Shown here piece after piece: positions 41,531 to 52,977 of a stretch of 64,000 bases of DNA (positions are counted from its first letter, which is position 1; each line of letters starts with the position of its first letter). The notes under the pieces were generated by a model. The model was not told the origin of the DNA. It made no database searches and saw only the letters and a list, made by a program, of their open reading frames with translations. Source of the DNA: Patiria pectinifera (lineage: Eukaryota > Echinodermata > Asteroidea > Valvatida > Asterinidae); NCBI GenBank assembly GCA_029964075.1, contig CM057145.1, positions 124,001-188,000 of the forward strand. The letters run 5' to 3'. The position numbers and the translations under genes were made by a program.

Positions 41531-42161
41531 GAGGCAAGAAAGCACTGCAATGCCAAGCTACGTTCGTAGACATGCTGAGGTGGACGGGGAGTGAATTCAC
41601 GAAGTCCTAGGATATGAATAAGGTACAAGAGGACAGAGGCAGACCATGAACCAATTAGTTACTCAGCTTACAGTCAATCTTGGATTACATCTGTATTTCA
41701 TCTGGGGGTATTTCTTTGCTTGGGTAGTTTTTTTTAGTGTTGCATCGTAATTAACACAAAGGAAATTTACTATTACCAAAATCCGGTGAAAAATGTAGGA
41801 AACGTGATGTACTTTACTTCATTTTATTTTTAAATACTATTCAAAAGGGGCGGATCAAAGGATTTTTTTGGGGGGGGGTCATTGCTCGTCAAATTTTTTT
41901 AACTTCCGATTGTTGCAGACATACGGCCATGCATGTATAGGTAATCATAATCATTATAATTGACGGAGCAGGAGGGGATTTCGACTTGCACCCCTGGGAT
42001 CCGCGCCTGTCTCAACGTGTATTTTCACGGAATACGTGTCTATTTATACTTCCCTTTGTTGTGATTCACATAGAAATATAATGCGAATATGTCTCTGCAA
42101 TGATGTCGACAACAATTCTAATTTACATCAACGAGTAATAGAATCTTTTTGTATCATTTAA

Positions 42162-44497
42162 TTACCATACGCAGACATTTGGAAGATTTTCCTTGGCCAC
42201 CTGCTCCAAACCCTTTGCATCCGGACCTTCGGAAGTAAGCCTAAACACGCGTAGTTTATGCAGATTCCCGAGATGAGCAGTAAGAGTCTGCACTCCACCC
42301 ACACGGAATGCATTGCCATGAACATCAAGCGACATCAAACCATGCCCGGCAGGGAGGATGTTGATCAGGTCTGGTATGTCTTCATCATTCAGTCCACATG
42401 AGTGTAATACCAACCACCGCAGGGATGGAGGAACAAGAGGGGCTACACCAGCCAGATGGCCATGAAGGTTGGTATGCATCACATATACGCGCTGCAACCT
42501 ATCACAACCAGCCAGTGCATTCGCTAGTCCAATGACGTCATCATACGTTCTCCTATTTAATTCGACTTGCTTAACGATCTGCTTGCATACGCGAGAGGGG
42601 GATCCTAACACACGCTCATCAATGTGAGATTTCTCACGAATCGACAGGTTAAGCGTTATTTGTTTACGATGCCTCTCATCCACCTCCTCGGGCGTTTGCC
42701 TCTCCTCGCCCGCTTCAGTTTCCGACACTGTGTAATCAACAGACACCGAAAATCTCCTCATTGACTCGATGTTATCAATCGGTAGTATCTCCCCCAGCAG
42801 CTTCAGCCATTCATTCAATCTACCGGTGATACTTAATTTAATGCGTACTGTAGTGCTCTTATGCAGTAGGCTATCAATTCCCTTCAACGGCGCCAATTCT
42901 TCACGCGATCTGCAGCGGACAGTTAAGTCCTTAAGTTCTACTAGTGGCTGACGGAGACACTTCAAGTAATAGCGCATTGCAAACAGATCCTCCTGACTAT
43001 CACATTCCGCTTTAGTTGGTCGGTCTAGCTTATCAGCCAGATCATCACATTCAGATTCCAAAAACAATAGGCGCGCCAGTTTCTGCAGTGTAATCTCGTC
43101 ACGCCGTTCCCACTCTTTACGTTGATTTTGTACGTGCTCCAGAATGAGCTCAGTAGCCGGAGAACCCGATGATATGCCGCATGCAAACCGAAGCAGATAT
43201 TCCATTGCATCGACATTGTCTGGCTTGATTTGCTTCAACCTCTCATGAAACTCCTCTTCGTTTGCGGTAGGCCTATGCAAATTAACAAAGTAGTATGCTG
43301 CGAAGTATTCTTGCATAGACCTGTGAAGAAAAGCTACTACCTGCATCTTCAGCAAGCCAATCGTGAAACTTTCTTGATGAAGGAAACCAAATCGACACCC
43401 ATCCTCCAAGGCTTTCTCTTCAAATTCCTGTGAGGAGAATACGAACCTTTCCCCCTTGGGGTCTAGTAACCCATCAAGAGCGACTCGCCCCAGCCCACTC
43501 GCGACTGAATTCCCCAGTGCCTCCTGATCCTCGCCTTCGATGCAACAACGACTGACTAGAACTTTATCAAACTGTGTGTAAAGTGCCGTTAAATGATCAG
43601 GCAATTTGGACAGATTATCCCATACTATGCACAGGAAGAGTACAAGGATAGGAATTTGAGCCAATGTGCGCATTAATGAGCTGGATAACAGGTGTGAAAT
43701 TAATAATGTCCCTTTGTTGGCGGCACCTTTTCGAGCAAAATAGGAACTTATGTATTTCTTTGCAGTGTCGAGCGTAAAACCCAATGTTTTAACGTGGGTG
43801 TAGAGTGGGTATCCCTTGATGGCAAAGTCAACCATGTGTGGCCGAGTTGATATTAAGACAGTACTGCGTGTCAGCACCTTGTTACACAAAATGTCTTTGA
43901 TCCCATAGTCATCTTTCGAGGCTGTGGATTTGAGAACATCGGATGTAATCTCATCCAATCCGTCAAATAGGAAAGCTGTATCTGCTTCGTGATCTTCAAT
44001 AACTTTCCTCAAAACAGGCTTCTCAATATTAGGTAAAATCTGGTCGCGTATGGCCTCAAGGACGCAACTTGTCTTTTTCATTTGGCTCAGCTTTAACGGG
44101 AACACAAGTTTGAACTTTGCCATCGCGGAATTTTGATCAGTACTCGCTTTTGCAACTCTCAATAAAAGAGTAGACTTGCCAAATCCCGCCCTTCCTGAAA
44201 GAAGCACCCTGAGCTTCGTTACTATAACGTCAAGCATATCTTCAAAAGAGTCTACGGGCTTTGTTCTAGCTTTATCTAAATTCCGTATCCCCTCCGGTAA
44301 ATGAATGGGTTCTTGTGTTGTCTCATTGCCTTCTACGTTCTGAGTGAGTTCTAGTTCAGAAAACTGGTCAATATCCAAGGTCCTGGAAGGATCCAACGGG
44401 TGAGCAGGGATGGTGCGTGTATGTTTCTCGTTGTAGTCCATAACAAGCTTTTGGATTTTCGTCAGATCAGTACTTGCTTCACATTCACCAGTAGGCC
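42162..44497 (-). CDS. NACHT-LRR (NLR-like) protein, main exon
   Basis: A long minus-strand frame (804 codons from the first ATG at 44576). Walker A LLSGRAGFGKSTLL lies at about residues 126-139 and Walker B TAFLFDGLDE at about 200-209, followed by ISTRPH (sensor 1). These define a NACHT NTPase, which oligomerises on ATP binding in innate immune receptors. The C-terminal 120 residues contain leucine-rich-repeat-like segments (PSLRWLVLHSCGLNDEDIP, LMSLDVHGNAFRVGG). A splice acceptor CTCATTTCAG ends at 44498, so the first 26 codons of the open frame are probably intron, and an upstream exon with a death-fold or other N-terminal domain is expected but not found. The stop TAA overlaps a possible donor ATG|GTAATT, so the 3' end is uncertain. 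Confidence 0.85.
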
Positions 44498-44576
44498 CTG
44501 AAATGAGGTCAGAATTACCAGAAAATGCAACATTTACCCTGGCCAAATTTTTCACTTTAAAAGTCACTCTTCTCAA

Positions 44577-46493
44577 AACAGCAGTATGCAGTAATCAATG
44601 TAGCTTGAATTCTGATTACGATATAAGTTGAACAGTACCGTACATATGCTATTTGAGATGTTTGCGAAACAATCACACTTTGTTGTGACCTTTTGGACGA
44701 CTTTTTAGCAATACAAAAATAGTATCTACTTTAAACAAAGCATCGTTATTTTGGTTACGGACTAATTACGTGACAAATTGTTGTGTGGACCGACTATATA
44801 GTTCTCGGAGGTTAGGCCGGTTCTGGCCACCCTATCAGAATAGCAAAGTAGGCGCTTTCTGGGGGTTGGCAATGCTAATTGGCAGAGTGACATCTGACCT
44901 GTGTTACCATCCAAGTCTTTAGCAGACGGAGCAAATGGACAACATTCAACACTAGGTTGCGCTATTTCCTTAAAAAACAAATCACAATAAAAGAGGAATC
45001 TCCGACGACATTTATTTGACGAGTATAGTTATGGGATGTATATAGCTTTCAGTAAATGGGTGATATGGGGAGGGGATTGAATGAAAACATAGGCACGCCT
45101 CGCTAAAGGGATCCGGTTACCTGATCCCCCCCCCCCAAAAAAAAACATCTGCGAGGGTTTCTCCTGCATTGTAAGGCAATTTGAGAATAAATTTATGAAC
45201 TTTAGCATTCCTTGATTTTATTATTCATCCTGTATCATAACTTTTTAACCTCCATCCCCCAAAATCTGCTATTGCTCAAGTAGAGTGGCCGACTGACGCT
45301 CTAAATTCCGACTAATCTAAAATATAAAATAAAATATGCGTTCGGTGGGGGATGAGGATCTCATTGATTTTGAAATAAACAAAATGAAAGCCTTATTCGA
45401 GGAAAAATATAAAAAAAAATCATAGTTTTCCGTAAAAATAAATCATACAAGTTAAACAATCGTTATAAGAGAAAAAAGAACATTGAAAAAAACATGGATA
45501 ATACCTTTTAAAAAAGAGATATTCTATCACCATGTTGTACTACTTCCGTGTCGTAATAAATGTAGGTTTTGACACCAAAATCAGCTTTACACTGTATATA
45601 AAGCTTTATATGGCGGTCATTTTGAAATCTAAGATGGCCGCCCTCTGCCATACTTAACATTTTGCCAACGTAGTTTTTCTTGGTCCTGAGGGTCTAATTT
45701 AGGTATCTAGATAGGGGGCATGTTCTAATCATTCGGTGCCCACGGGACATAATTTCATGTCATAAGCTCCCAGACTAATTTAAGTTTTTCTTCATACAAG
45801 ATTAATTCGTCGTGGAGCATTCAAAAGTGCCTTTTTTTCTCACAATTTCAAACACAACGGTGCATTGAAATCGGATCCCACTTATTTTGTAGTGTATACT
45901 AACATTATGTCTATTAGTTTTCTATCAGTTCGACAAATTTCAAGGCATACTGATAAACAGTTACAGATATTGATGGACGGCACGTCAAATGAAAGTAAAA
46001 TATTCATGATTGACAATCACACAACAATGAGGAGAAGTGTGGATATCATGCAAAGATCAAAATAAACTGCTACGAACAGTTACACTATTAACTAAAATAC
46101 GTAAAAAGTGATGTTCAATTTAAGGTAGCTTGAGGTTTCCTACTGTGTGAACTTCGTAATAAACGAAGTTGGAACCCAAACTGCACGAACCGCACGATGG
46201 ACTGCATTTGAAAATCGTTTAATACAGAAGCACTTGACTGCCATTTTGTAAGCTCTTACTTTAATCAGTTCGTACGTTTTAGTCTGGTCAATTTACTTTT
46301 TGACCTAGAACAAATTGCAATAGAAACCATTCAAGTGTCAATCATCTTCAAAAAATGGCACAAACAACATGTGAAAATTTTTATATTTTCTATGGAGTCA
46401 AAAAGGTAAGTTTCAAGCACTTTTTGTAGATTAAATTTTGAGTTTTACATACAATATAACCGCTAATGCTGTAGCCTTGGTCAATGCTCTCGC
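44577..46493. other. Non-coding stretch, no gene seen
   Basis: Contains a C12/A9 homopolymer junction near 45127-45146. No supportable exon for the NACHT gene's N terminus was found here. Confidence 0.5.
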
Positions 46494-46526
46494 GAAGCCC
46501 AGTGCGCGAAGCATTATTTCGTTACA
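46494..46526 (-). repeat. Gypsy 2 3' LTR remnant
   Basis: Matches the sense-start of the 5' LTR (TGTAACGAAATA and GCTTCGCGCACTGGGC) with one difference, then similarity ends abruptly. The element therefore lost the rest of this LTR and its target duplication. Confidence 0.8.
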
Positions 46527-46795
46527 CAGCCGCACCTCAAGGCTGGTCAGTCCCCTTTACCATTCAGCTAAGCAAAACTTTAAAAGAAATATTGCGCCTT
46601 AAGTAAGTTGTCCTAAAGTCTCTTAGGTGTTTGTTTCAACGACAACAATACAGACCTAATTTCAAAAAGTCTTTAAACATCAGAAAACTACGTAAGGCTT
46701 TCTTATACAAAAATAAAAGGTTACAAATCTCTTTCATAAAACTTTAGTTAAACAACAATGAGACCCTATCCTCCAGAGCCTTTACAGGTTTGATT

Positions 46796-48008
46796 TTAAA
46801 CCTGAGATCTTTTCTCAGAAACATTGACGCCTAACGCTAAAACGCCGCCTAGAAGGTCGAACTCGGCAACGTAGACTTCCCGTACGTCAGTCTCTGCCAC
46901 TCGCCGAACATTGCCGATCATGGCGTCACTTAGGTCGTTTTCCTGGTATGGTGCTCCTGCATGGTCACCCTCCAACCTCACCAGTCTGTCTGCACAGGTG
47001 TCGACCCTGACCAGGTGGCGCGGTGCCCGGCTCTTTCCCCTTGGACTCCACTTGCTCAGCATAGGGCCGTAAGTAAACAACATCGAATTCTCGAGACGTT
47101 TCACCTTTGATTACCTTGTCGTCGCCCTCGTATAGGTAGGTCTCCTTTACCTCCCTCCAGCGGACCATTTGTGCAGGCAGCAGCTTGTTTATCTGGAAGG
47201 GTGTTGATGGCATGCGCAGGCCCTCCGTCTCTGCGGCGCCTTCCTCGGGATTTTCTCCAGGACCACGAATCAACCTTATCATGCTTAACGGTTTTCCTCC
47301 TGGCCTGACAGGTCGCCATTCTCGCTGTGGGCTCCTGGACCCCTCATTCTCCCACATACTCGGTGATGCAGACACCATTATCTTCGGTACACTCTCATCC
47401 TCACCATCCGCTGCAGTTGTGGGTATCTCGACCTCTGTGGCCGCTTGCGGCACGTCCGTGCCCAGCAAATCACCTCCTGAGGTTTTTCCTGCTGCTACAG
47501 ATACCACCACCTGTGTAGGTGACTCAGCTTTCTCCTTTGCTTTCTGAGAACTGGAGAGCTCCATCGATATCGGCTCGTCGTCGGGGGCACGAGAGATCGT
47601 GGAAGGAGCCTTCACCCTGTGCGCCTTTGTGGCCGGTCGCTCCTCCTCATCTTGGTGTTCATTTAGTGCTCTCGGCTGTGGTAGGGTGGTTCTCGTGAGA
47701 GCGGTGACCTGACTCTTCGATTTTAGAGCGCCTAGCACGCTCTCTGGATTCGTACGTCTCAGGTCTAATCTGGCTTACTTCTCCCTGTGCCGATGGATAA
47801 CAGTCGCGATAGTGGGCCGTAGGTTATCCCGTCTGTTGTTTCTGTGCTCACATTGCCCACACCAATAATATACTTGCGGGCCATGCTCCACCTCGATGTG
47901 TCGCTCCAAACTGCGCTTGTGCAGAAACACATCATGGCAGGTGGGGCACTCCACTGTCGCTGCTTTATCAAGGTCCCTTGGTGTCTTCTTCGGCGGTGAG
48001 TTTCTCAT
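46796..48008 (-). pseudogene. Gypsy 2 ORF3: C2H2 zinc-finger protein, frameshifted
   Basis: Homologue of gypsy 1 ORF3. The first finger CPTCHDVFLHKRSLERH..EH is intact and the linker HGPQVYYWCGQC is conserved. The second finger is cut by a frame change near 47820. The middle (46965-47738) retains WREVKETYLYEGDDKVIKG and FDVVYLRPY, the repeated C-terminal motif. A third frame (46796-47104) holds the second motif copy (NVRRVAETDVREVYVAEF). A splice acceptor TTTGTCGACAG ends at 48019, ten bases before the ATG. The same arrangement in two diverged families shows that the ORF is a real retrotransposon gene. Confidence 0.8.
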
Positions 48009-48269
48009 GATGATGACTCTGTCGACAAATTACAGAATGAAATTACGGTTATCCTCACTGTGATTAAACCTTTAGGGTGTCTACTTTTCACAACTCATTC
48101 ACTCTCTCCTCACACATCCACGCCTCAGAGGAGGTGATTCCCTGGGTTAACCCTACGTAGGTCCCTCTTTCTATGTGTGATGTTACAAGTAACGTTGTGG
48201 TTTACGGCGATGCCTAGGTGGATTTCTTCTCCCGGCTACAGGTTCAAGAGTCTCTCTTTGGCTTTCTTC

Positions 48270-48620
48270 TTATACTTCTAGGGTTTCTGGTATTTCTTGC
48301 CTTGGTTCACTAAGCTCCCTAGCTTCTTCCGCTTCTACTTCCTCATATAGAGTCTCTTTTAACGCCTCAGTGTTTTCCACTCCTACTATCTTTAATTCTC
48401 TTTCTTGTCTCTGTGGTTGACGAGGTGCTCCATGTGGTTGTGTTCCATCCCAAGGCACGAGTGGGCGACCTTCATAGGGCTTTAGTCGGTCGAACAACTT
48501 TCTTCTTGCCCCGTCGGTTCCTCTGAATTCTGAAAGTGACCTTCGATAGCTTCTTCAAAATAAGGGAAGGTCCTTCCCACCTCCGTTGCAACTTAGGTGA
48601 CAGGCCCTTTTTCTTACTCG
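48270..48620 (-). pseudogene. pol: Gypsy 2 integrase C-terminal module
   Basis: Encodes remnants parallel to the gypsy 1 end of pol (FDRLKPYEG, matching FDRLKPYLG there), in a different frame from the integrase core. Confidence 0.7.
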
Positions 48621-50008
48621 GGTTGTGTAACAAAACAAACTGCCCGGTCCTTAGCGTCGTTGAACTTGTCTTGTGGTCGTAGTATTTCTTCTGCCGCCCT
48701 GCACTGTTTTTTTATGTGCTCGCTAGCCTTTTCGTGCGCAAATCGCATTCCTTCCCTTAAGTCGTAAGCATAATCGCTTCTGACATCTCCCTCATCCTTG
48801 TCTGAGGAAACCCTAGTGGTCAAATCTAGAGGCAAGAGCACCTCTCGGCCTAACATTAGCATGTTAGGTGTTTCCCCCGTGGATTCGTGTCGTGTTGCCC
48901 GGTAGGCAAACGTTGCAAGTGCCACCTTCTCATCCCAATCGCGTTGACGTCGATGGGGTTCTATCATCACAGCAACCATACTGAGCAAGGTCCGGTTGAA
49001 GCGCTCTATCATCCCATCCGATTTTGGGTTGTATGGTGTCGTACGCGTCTTTTTAATCCCCAGAACCTTGCACATCTCTCCAAACACCTGGGATTCAAAT
49101 TCCATAACTAATTTCTGAGCCACAGTCTCTGCTCTCTCGTCAGGCACTGGATACGCTTCTATCCATTTGCTGAAGTAGATGTCCAGTGCCACACGCTGCA
49201 TTGGGGCACCAACTACATACTGTTGCAGTGGGGCTCTTCGACGTTTAGTAGGCGACTTCTTTGAGGCGCAGATGTCACACTGCCTGACAAAGGACCTAAC
49301 ATCGGCATTCATCCCAAACCAATAAAATCTCTGGCGCACCTTTGCCAATGTTTTCTTCTGACCAAGGTGTCCACCTGCCTGCCCCCCGTGAAGTTCGTCC
49401 ACTACCTCTTGCCGATGTGGTTTTGGCACAATAACCTGGTATCGTATCTGCCCGCCATCATCCGACTCCCACCTCTTACACAAGAGTCCTTTCTTAATCT
49501 CTATCTGGTCCCACCGCAGCCAATACGACTTCACTGAAGGCGAACTAGATGTAATCTCTGACCACTCTGGTCTAGGTGTGGCAGCAACCTTCGCCTTTAG
49601 GATCCAACCAAGTGTTTGATCGTCCTCCTGTTCCCGTCTCCATGATTCGTGTGCTACTGTTGGTTCTATTGTCACAATTCGTATTGTAGGTTCTTCCACG
49701 GGTTTCGTCTCGTCTCCTCTTTGGTTCACGTCGCCTGGATAGGTCTTTGCTGTTATATCTTTGCTGTTTCCATGGGAACGTCCTGCCCTGTGAACTATGG
49801 TGATATCGTACTCGCTGAGTACCTGTAGCCAACGTGTTATTTGGCCCAGTGAATCACGGAAGTTGAGTATCCACCGGAGTGCCCCGTGGTCAGTTCCTAT
49901 GGTGATTTTCTGTCCGTAAATGTAAGGCCTATACTTCTTCAAAACACCACTACTGCCAATAGCTCTTTGCGGCCCTGCTTCCATAGGCAATGACTCTTTC
50001 CTGTCCAC
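48614..50008 (-). pseudogene. pol: Gypsy 2 RNase H and integrase
   Basis: Encodes RNase H (YIYGQKITIGTDHGALRW), the integrase zinc finger (GGHLGQKKTLAKVRQRFYW, CDICASKK) and part of the core (KTRTTPYNPKSDGMIERF). Compared with gypsy 1, the segment from the end of the first core strand to the middle Asp is partly missing: ALDI is followed directly by YFSKWIEAYP, and HSDQGRNF is absent. The integrase is therefore deleted internally and cannot be active. Confidence 0.85.
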
Positions 50009-50068
50009 CTATGCCTACGTTGCTGGCGTCTGTATCAAGGATGTAATCTTCTTCAGGGTTAGGGTAAG

Positions 50069-50799
50069 TCAATATAGGTGCCTCTTGGAGCAGTCCCTTG
50101 AGCTGTTGAAACGATGTTTCACAATCGTCGTCCCACTTAAACTGCCTTTCTTTCTCCGTCGGGCTATGTCGGCGAATCCCTTCGAATCGCCCTCGCTTGA
50201 TACGACATGCCCTAGGTAGAACACCTGCTGCTTAAACAACTCACACTTTTTTGGCTTAAGTTTCAAACCCGCGCCTCGAAGTCGTTGAAAGACCACCTCA
50301 AGGCGTCTTAGCGCTTCTTCTATAGTTTTGGCAAAGATGATTACGTCATCAAGATACACTAGGAGCATGTCCCATTGGAGGCCCGCCAAAACCTGCTCCA
50401 TTAACCTCTCAAATGTGGAGGGGGCATTGCAGAGGCCGAATGGCATGACCCGTCAGCAGTACAGACCACCGCGGACCACGAATGCTGATTTCTTCTTGGC
50501 CTCGTCGTCCAGCTCTACCTGCCAATACCCTGCAGCGAGATCCAACGTGGAAAACCACTTGGCCCCTGCCAAGGTGTCTAGTGTTTATTGTCAATGAGTT
50601 CAGGCGGCGATAGTCAATACAGAATCTCTTTGTCCCGTCTTTCTTGTTTACAGCACGACGTTGGATGCCCATGGAATGTCTGATTGTTCTATCTGTCCAC
50701 CAGCAAGCAATTTCTGCACTTGACGTGTTATCTCCTCTTGTTCTTTTGGCGAATATCTTCTCGGTCTTTGCTTCACAGGCGCTGCATCGCCCGTTTTAA
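50069..50799 (-). pseudogene. pol: Gypsy 2 reverse transcriptase fragments
   Basis: Two frames encode FCIDYRRLNSLT and MPFGLCNAPSTFERLMEQV to VYLDDVIIFAKT, the RT core including YLDD. Frame changes near 50600, 50450 and 50170 and small deletions separate them. Confidence 0.85.
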
Positions 50800-51226
50800 C
50801 CCTAAAAGGGCCGGGGGGGGCGGAATTCCGTGATAGCCTCTAAAAAAATTTTTTCGCGGCCCGAGCTGTTATGACTTTTTAGCCCCGAGCTTGGCGCATC
50901 TTTTGATACCAAAAACATAAAAATCAGACCACGGGTTGCCGCGTAGCGAAAAATTTTCCGGCGCTACGCGCCGTGAAAACTGAATTTTCGCATATACGTC
51001 GTGTACACAGAGCAGAGCGTCGTGTACACATAATTAATTAGCCATTATTCCAAAACCCTTTGACCTATAGTCATAAAATTTCTTGGGTATGTTTAGGAAG
51101 AGTTGCTCTATGCATGTGCTGAGTTTCAAAATTTTTCGTCACTCGATGGCCGAGATCTTAGGGGGGGGGGCGGAATCCGCCCCCCCCCGGCTGAGAGATG
51201 GTCAAAATAACCCGGCCCTTTTAGGG
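50800..51226. mobile_element. piggyBac-type MITE (TTAA insertion)
   Basis: A 427-bp element with inverted termini CCCTAAAAGGGCCGGG and CCCGGCCCTTTTAGGG, flanked by TTAA at 50796-50799 and 51227-51230. TTAA target sites with CCC..GGG termini define the piggyBac superfamily. Both ends have runs of G or C, and there is no ORF. The gypsy 2 pol resumes beyond it. Confidence 0.95.
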
Positions 51227-51230
51227 TTAA

Positions 51231-51370
51231 TGTGATGCTTGACACAGTCTGTCCTACCAATGTCCTCATCGCCTCTGGACAGCACATCCTGGTTATTCTG
51301 CAATAACTTAGCAATGTCGTTGTGGTATTTTTGGTCCACTCCCTGCTTGCATCTGCTGTTGTTCCATAAC
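51231..51370 (-). pseudogene. pol: Gypsy 2 region upstream of RT
   Basis: The sense strand matches the gypsy 1 segment HHDQIARLLSDYSDVFSQ to SDIGRTGWVKH in a broken form, confirming that pol continues past the MITE. Sequence coding for protease and gag is absent. Confidence 0.65.
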
Positions 51371-51387
51371 TCGCTAGTGTCTAATGT

Positions 51388-51498
51388 AGGTCCTATACAG
51401 GTGACTTATATAATTTGTCCTATGCAGGTGAAGTAAATTGTGTGTCCTTTAAAGGTGATAAAAAATGTGTCCTATGCAGGTGAAGTTAACCCAACGCC
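51388..51498 (-). repeat. Gypsy 2 leader array of GTCCTATGCAGGTGA units
   Basis: Four spaced copies of CCTATGCAGGTGA or a variant (one TACAGGTG, one AAAGGTG) occur within about 110 bp next to the primer-binding site. The CAGGTG core is also clustered in the gypsy 1 LTR. Confidence 0.8.
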
Positions 51499-51499
51499 T

Positions 51500-51517
51500 A
51501 TCCCACTTCTGACACCA
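51500..51517 (-). promoter_or_regulatory. Gypsy 2 primer-binding site (tRNA-Leu type)
   Basis: The same 18 bases as in gypsy 1 (TGGTGTCAGAAGTGGGAT), three bases from the 5' LTR. Confidence 0.85.
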
Positions 51518-51520
51518 ATT

Positions 51521-52163
51521 TGTAGCGGACTTTACCAGGCGGCGTCTGTCGCTGACTAAATAATGGGCTTCGGCCTCCACGACGAGCGGTAACCGCAGAG
51601 GCCTGAGGGGTGGACTCGTTTTGGGGGAAGTCTACCTCCAGGCGCCTAGGCCTGCACACCACGCACACACGCTCACCAAACAAGGGTAGACACGTCAAAG
51701 AGTATGCACCACACCAGGCTTATATACTTGAACTGGTTGATTTATTCAAAGTAATACACAGGTTCCTATATAGGCGCTAATTACAGGGTTGATTCGTACA
51801 CCGATGATGATTATCTCTTGGGGACTTTATAATTAAGAATCACAAACAATCCCCAATCGGGTAATCAAAATATACATCGGGACCGATAAGCCTAAGACGC
51901 TGCTACTCACCCCGCAACCAGGGTTCACGGGGCACAGCCTAATCCCACCAATCCAACAGCCAGCGAGCAACGGCAGAGCGTACTTGCTTTCGTCCGCACG
52001 GAGCAAGAGCAAGCAGCGGAAAGACGCCCGCGACGCACGTGCATTGCGCTTATATACACTGCACGCAGAGCACCAGGGACGCGCACTGCCGCACGGAACG
52101 CATTCTGCGCACCAGCGCTCAGCACCTACGGAAGCCCAGTGCGCGAAGCAATATTTCGTTACA
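51521..52163 (-). repeat. Gypsy 2 5' LTR
   Basis: 643 bp, sense start TGTAACGAAATA and end GTCCGCTACA. A TATATAAG box lies at 52049-52056 on the minus strand. The short terminal segment CCGCTACA is shared with gypsy 1. Confidence 0.85.
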
Positions 52164-52166
52164 ATA

Positions 52167-52543
52167 TGTTGTCTGTGGAGGGCGTCGCAGGTTTTGCCTG
52201 GGCGTGGCAAGGAAAGGCCTTGATGTAATGACCACGTACGTTGTAGTGCATGACAACTTAATTAAATTGGGAGTAGAGTTATGGTGCTTTTACCGCCTTT
52301 TGTAAAATTTCATAATCAATTGTTTTCCTTGCATTTACCTCTACAACAAATTATTTTATTCGGTACTTTATTAAAATAACTTAAATCGTAGTTGCCCCTT
52401 AATTAAGAAGTAATTACTTATAATTAGTAGAAATAAGTAGACGGATCCAATCTTTGTTAATAACTATATTTACCTGAAGCCTAAACATCTTTTCTCTCTA
52501 CAAGTTATTTGTTTGTCTTGCTGCGGCACCTGACCACGCTACA
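52167..52543 (+). repeat. Gypsy 5 5' LTR, tentative left edge
   Basis: Sequence ending GACCACGCTACA, followed two bases later by a primer-binding-site-like TGGTGGCAGCGGTGAG, marks the end of a plus-strand LTR at 52543. The start at TGTTGTCTGTGG is a guess, because the left neighbour is the gypsy 2 LTR and no second copy is in the window. Confidence 0.55.
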
Positions 52544-52545
52544 AT

Positions 52546-52561
52546 TGGTGGCAGCGGTGAG
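52546..52561 (+). promoter_or_regulatory. Gypsy 5 primer-binding site
   Basis: TGGTGGCAGCGGTGAG starts with TGG, as required by a tRNA CCA end, and lies two bases after an LTR-like terminus. I cannot name the tRNA. Confidence 0.55.
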
Positions 52562-52977
52562 ATATGTTTTTTTTTTTCAGAATAAAAAGGCTCAAGTGTT
52601 AATCGTAGTCTAAAAAATGTTTTTAAAAATCTAGTTATAAATTAATAATAAAAAAATCTTGTAAACTGTAAGGTAGGCGTATATTTAGGTTGACTAACTT
52701 AAAGGCTAGGGTTGGAGAGGGGATTGACTCCGCCTTAGACTTAGTGTGTAAAAATTACTATAAAAATATACTCATTATATATTATAAGAAAGAAAGATTT
52801 GCGTGCATTCTCTCCCCCAAAAGGTGGAATTGACTCCTTGCTGTTGTTGGTTTTATTTTATTTGACATTAACATAGATAAATGATAATGATGTTTGTGAT
52901 ACAGTAGTGGCCCGTCTCCCTTTTTTTAATCTTTCCTTGTTTTGAATTGTGAATTTTTGGAATTCTGACAAAATAGT
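52562..52977 (+). other. Gypsy 5 leader, interrupted by gypsy 4
   Basis: AT-rich untranslated sequence after the gypsy 5 primer site. It ends with TAGT, the target duplication of the gypsy 4 insertion. Confidence 0.6.

Larger units (their letters stand above)
46494..52163 (-). mobile_element. Gypsy retrotransposon 2, decayed (zinc-finger type)
   Basis: A minus-strand element related to gypsy 1, with the same tRNA-Leu primer site, related pol and a homologous ORF3. The 5' LTR is complete (51521-52163), while only the first 33 bp of the 3' LTR survive (46494-46526). Pol is broken by several frame changes and a piggyBac-type MITE. The gag and protease regions are absent, with RT-upstream sequence joined almost directly to the leader. 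It is non-autonomous and older than gypsy 1. Confidence 0.85.

Noticed and set aside
41846-42009. Possible small MITE with GGGGCGGATC and GATCCGCGCC-type ends
   Set aside because: The ends are only partly complementary and no target-site duplication could be matched.
45127-45146. C12 followed by A9 homopolymers
   Set aside because: A simple homopolymer junction, prone to sequencing error; no feature is attached to it.
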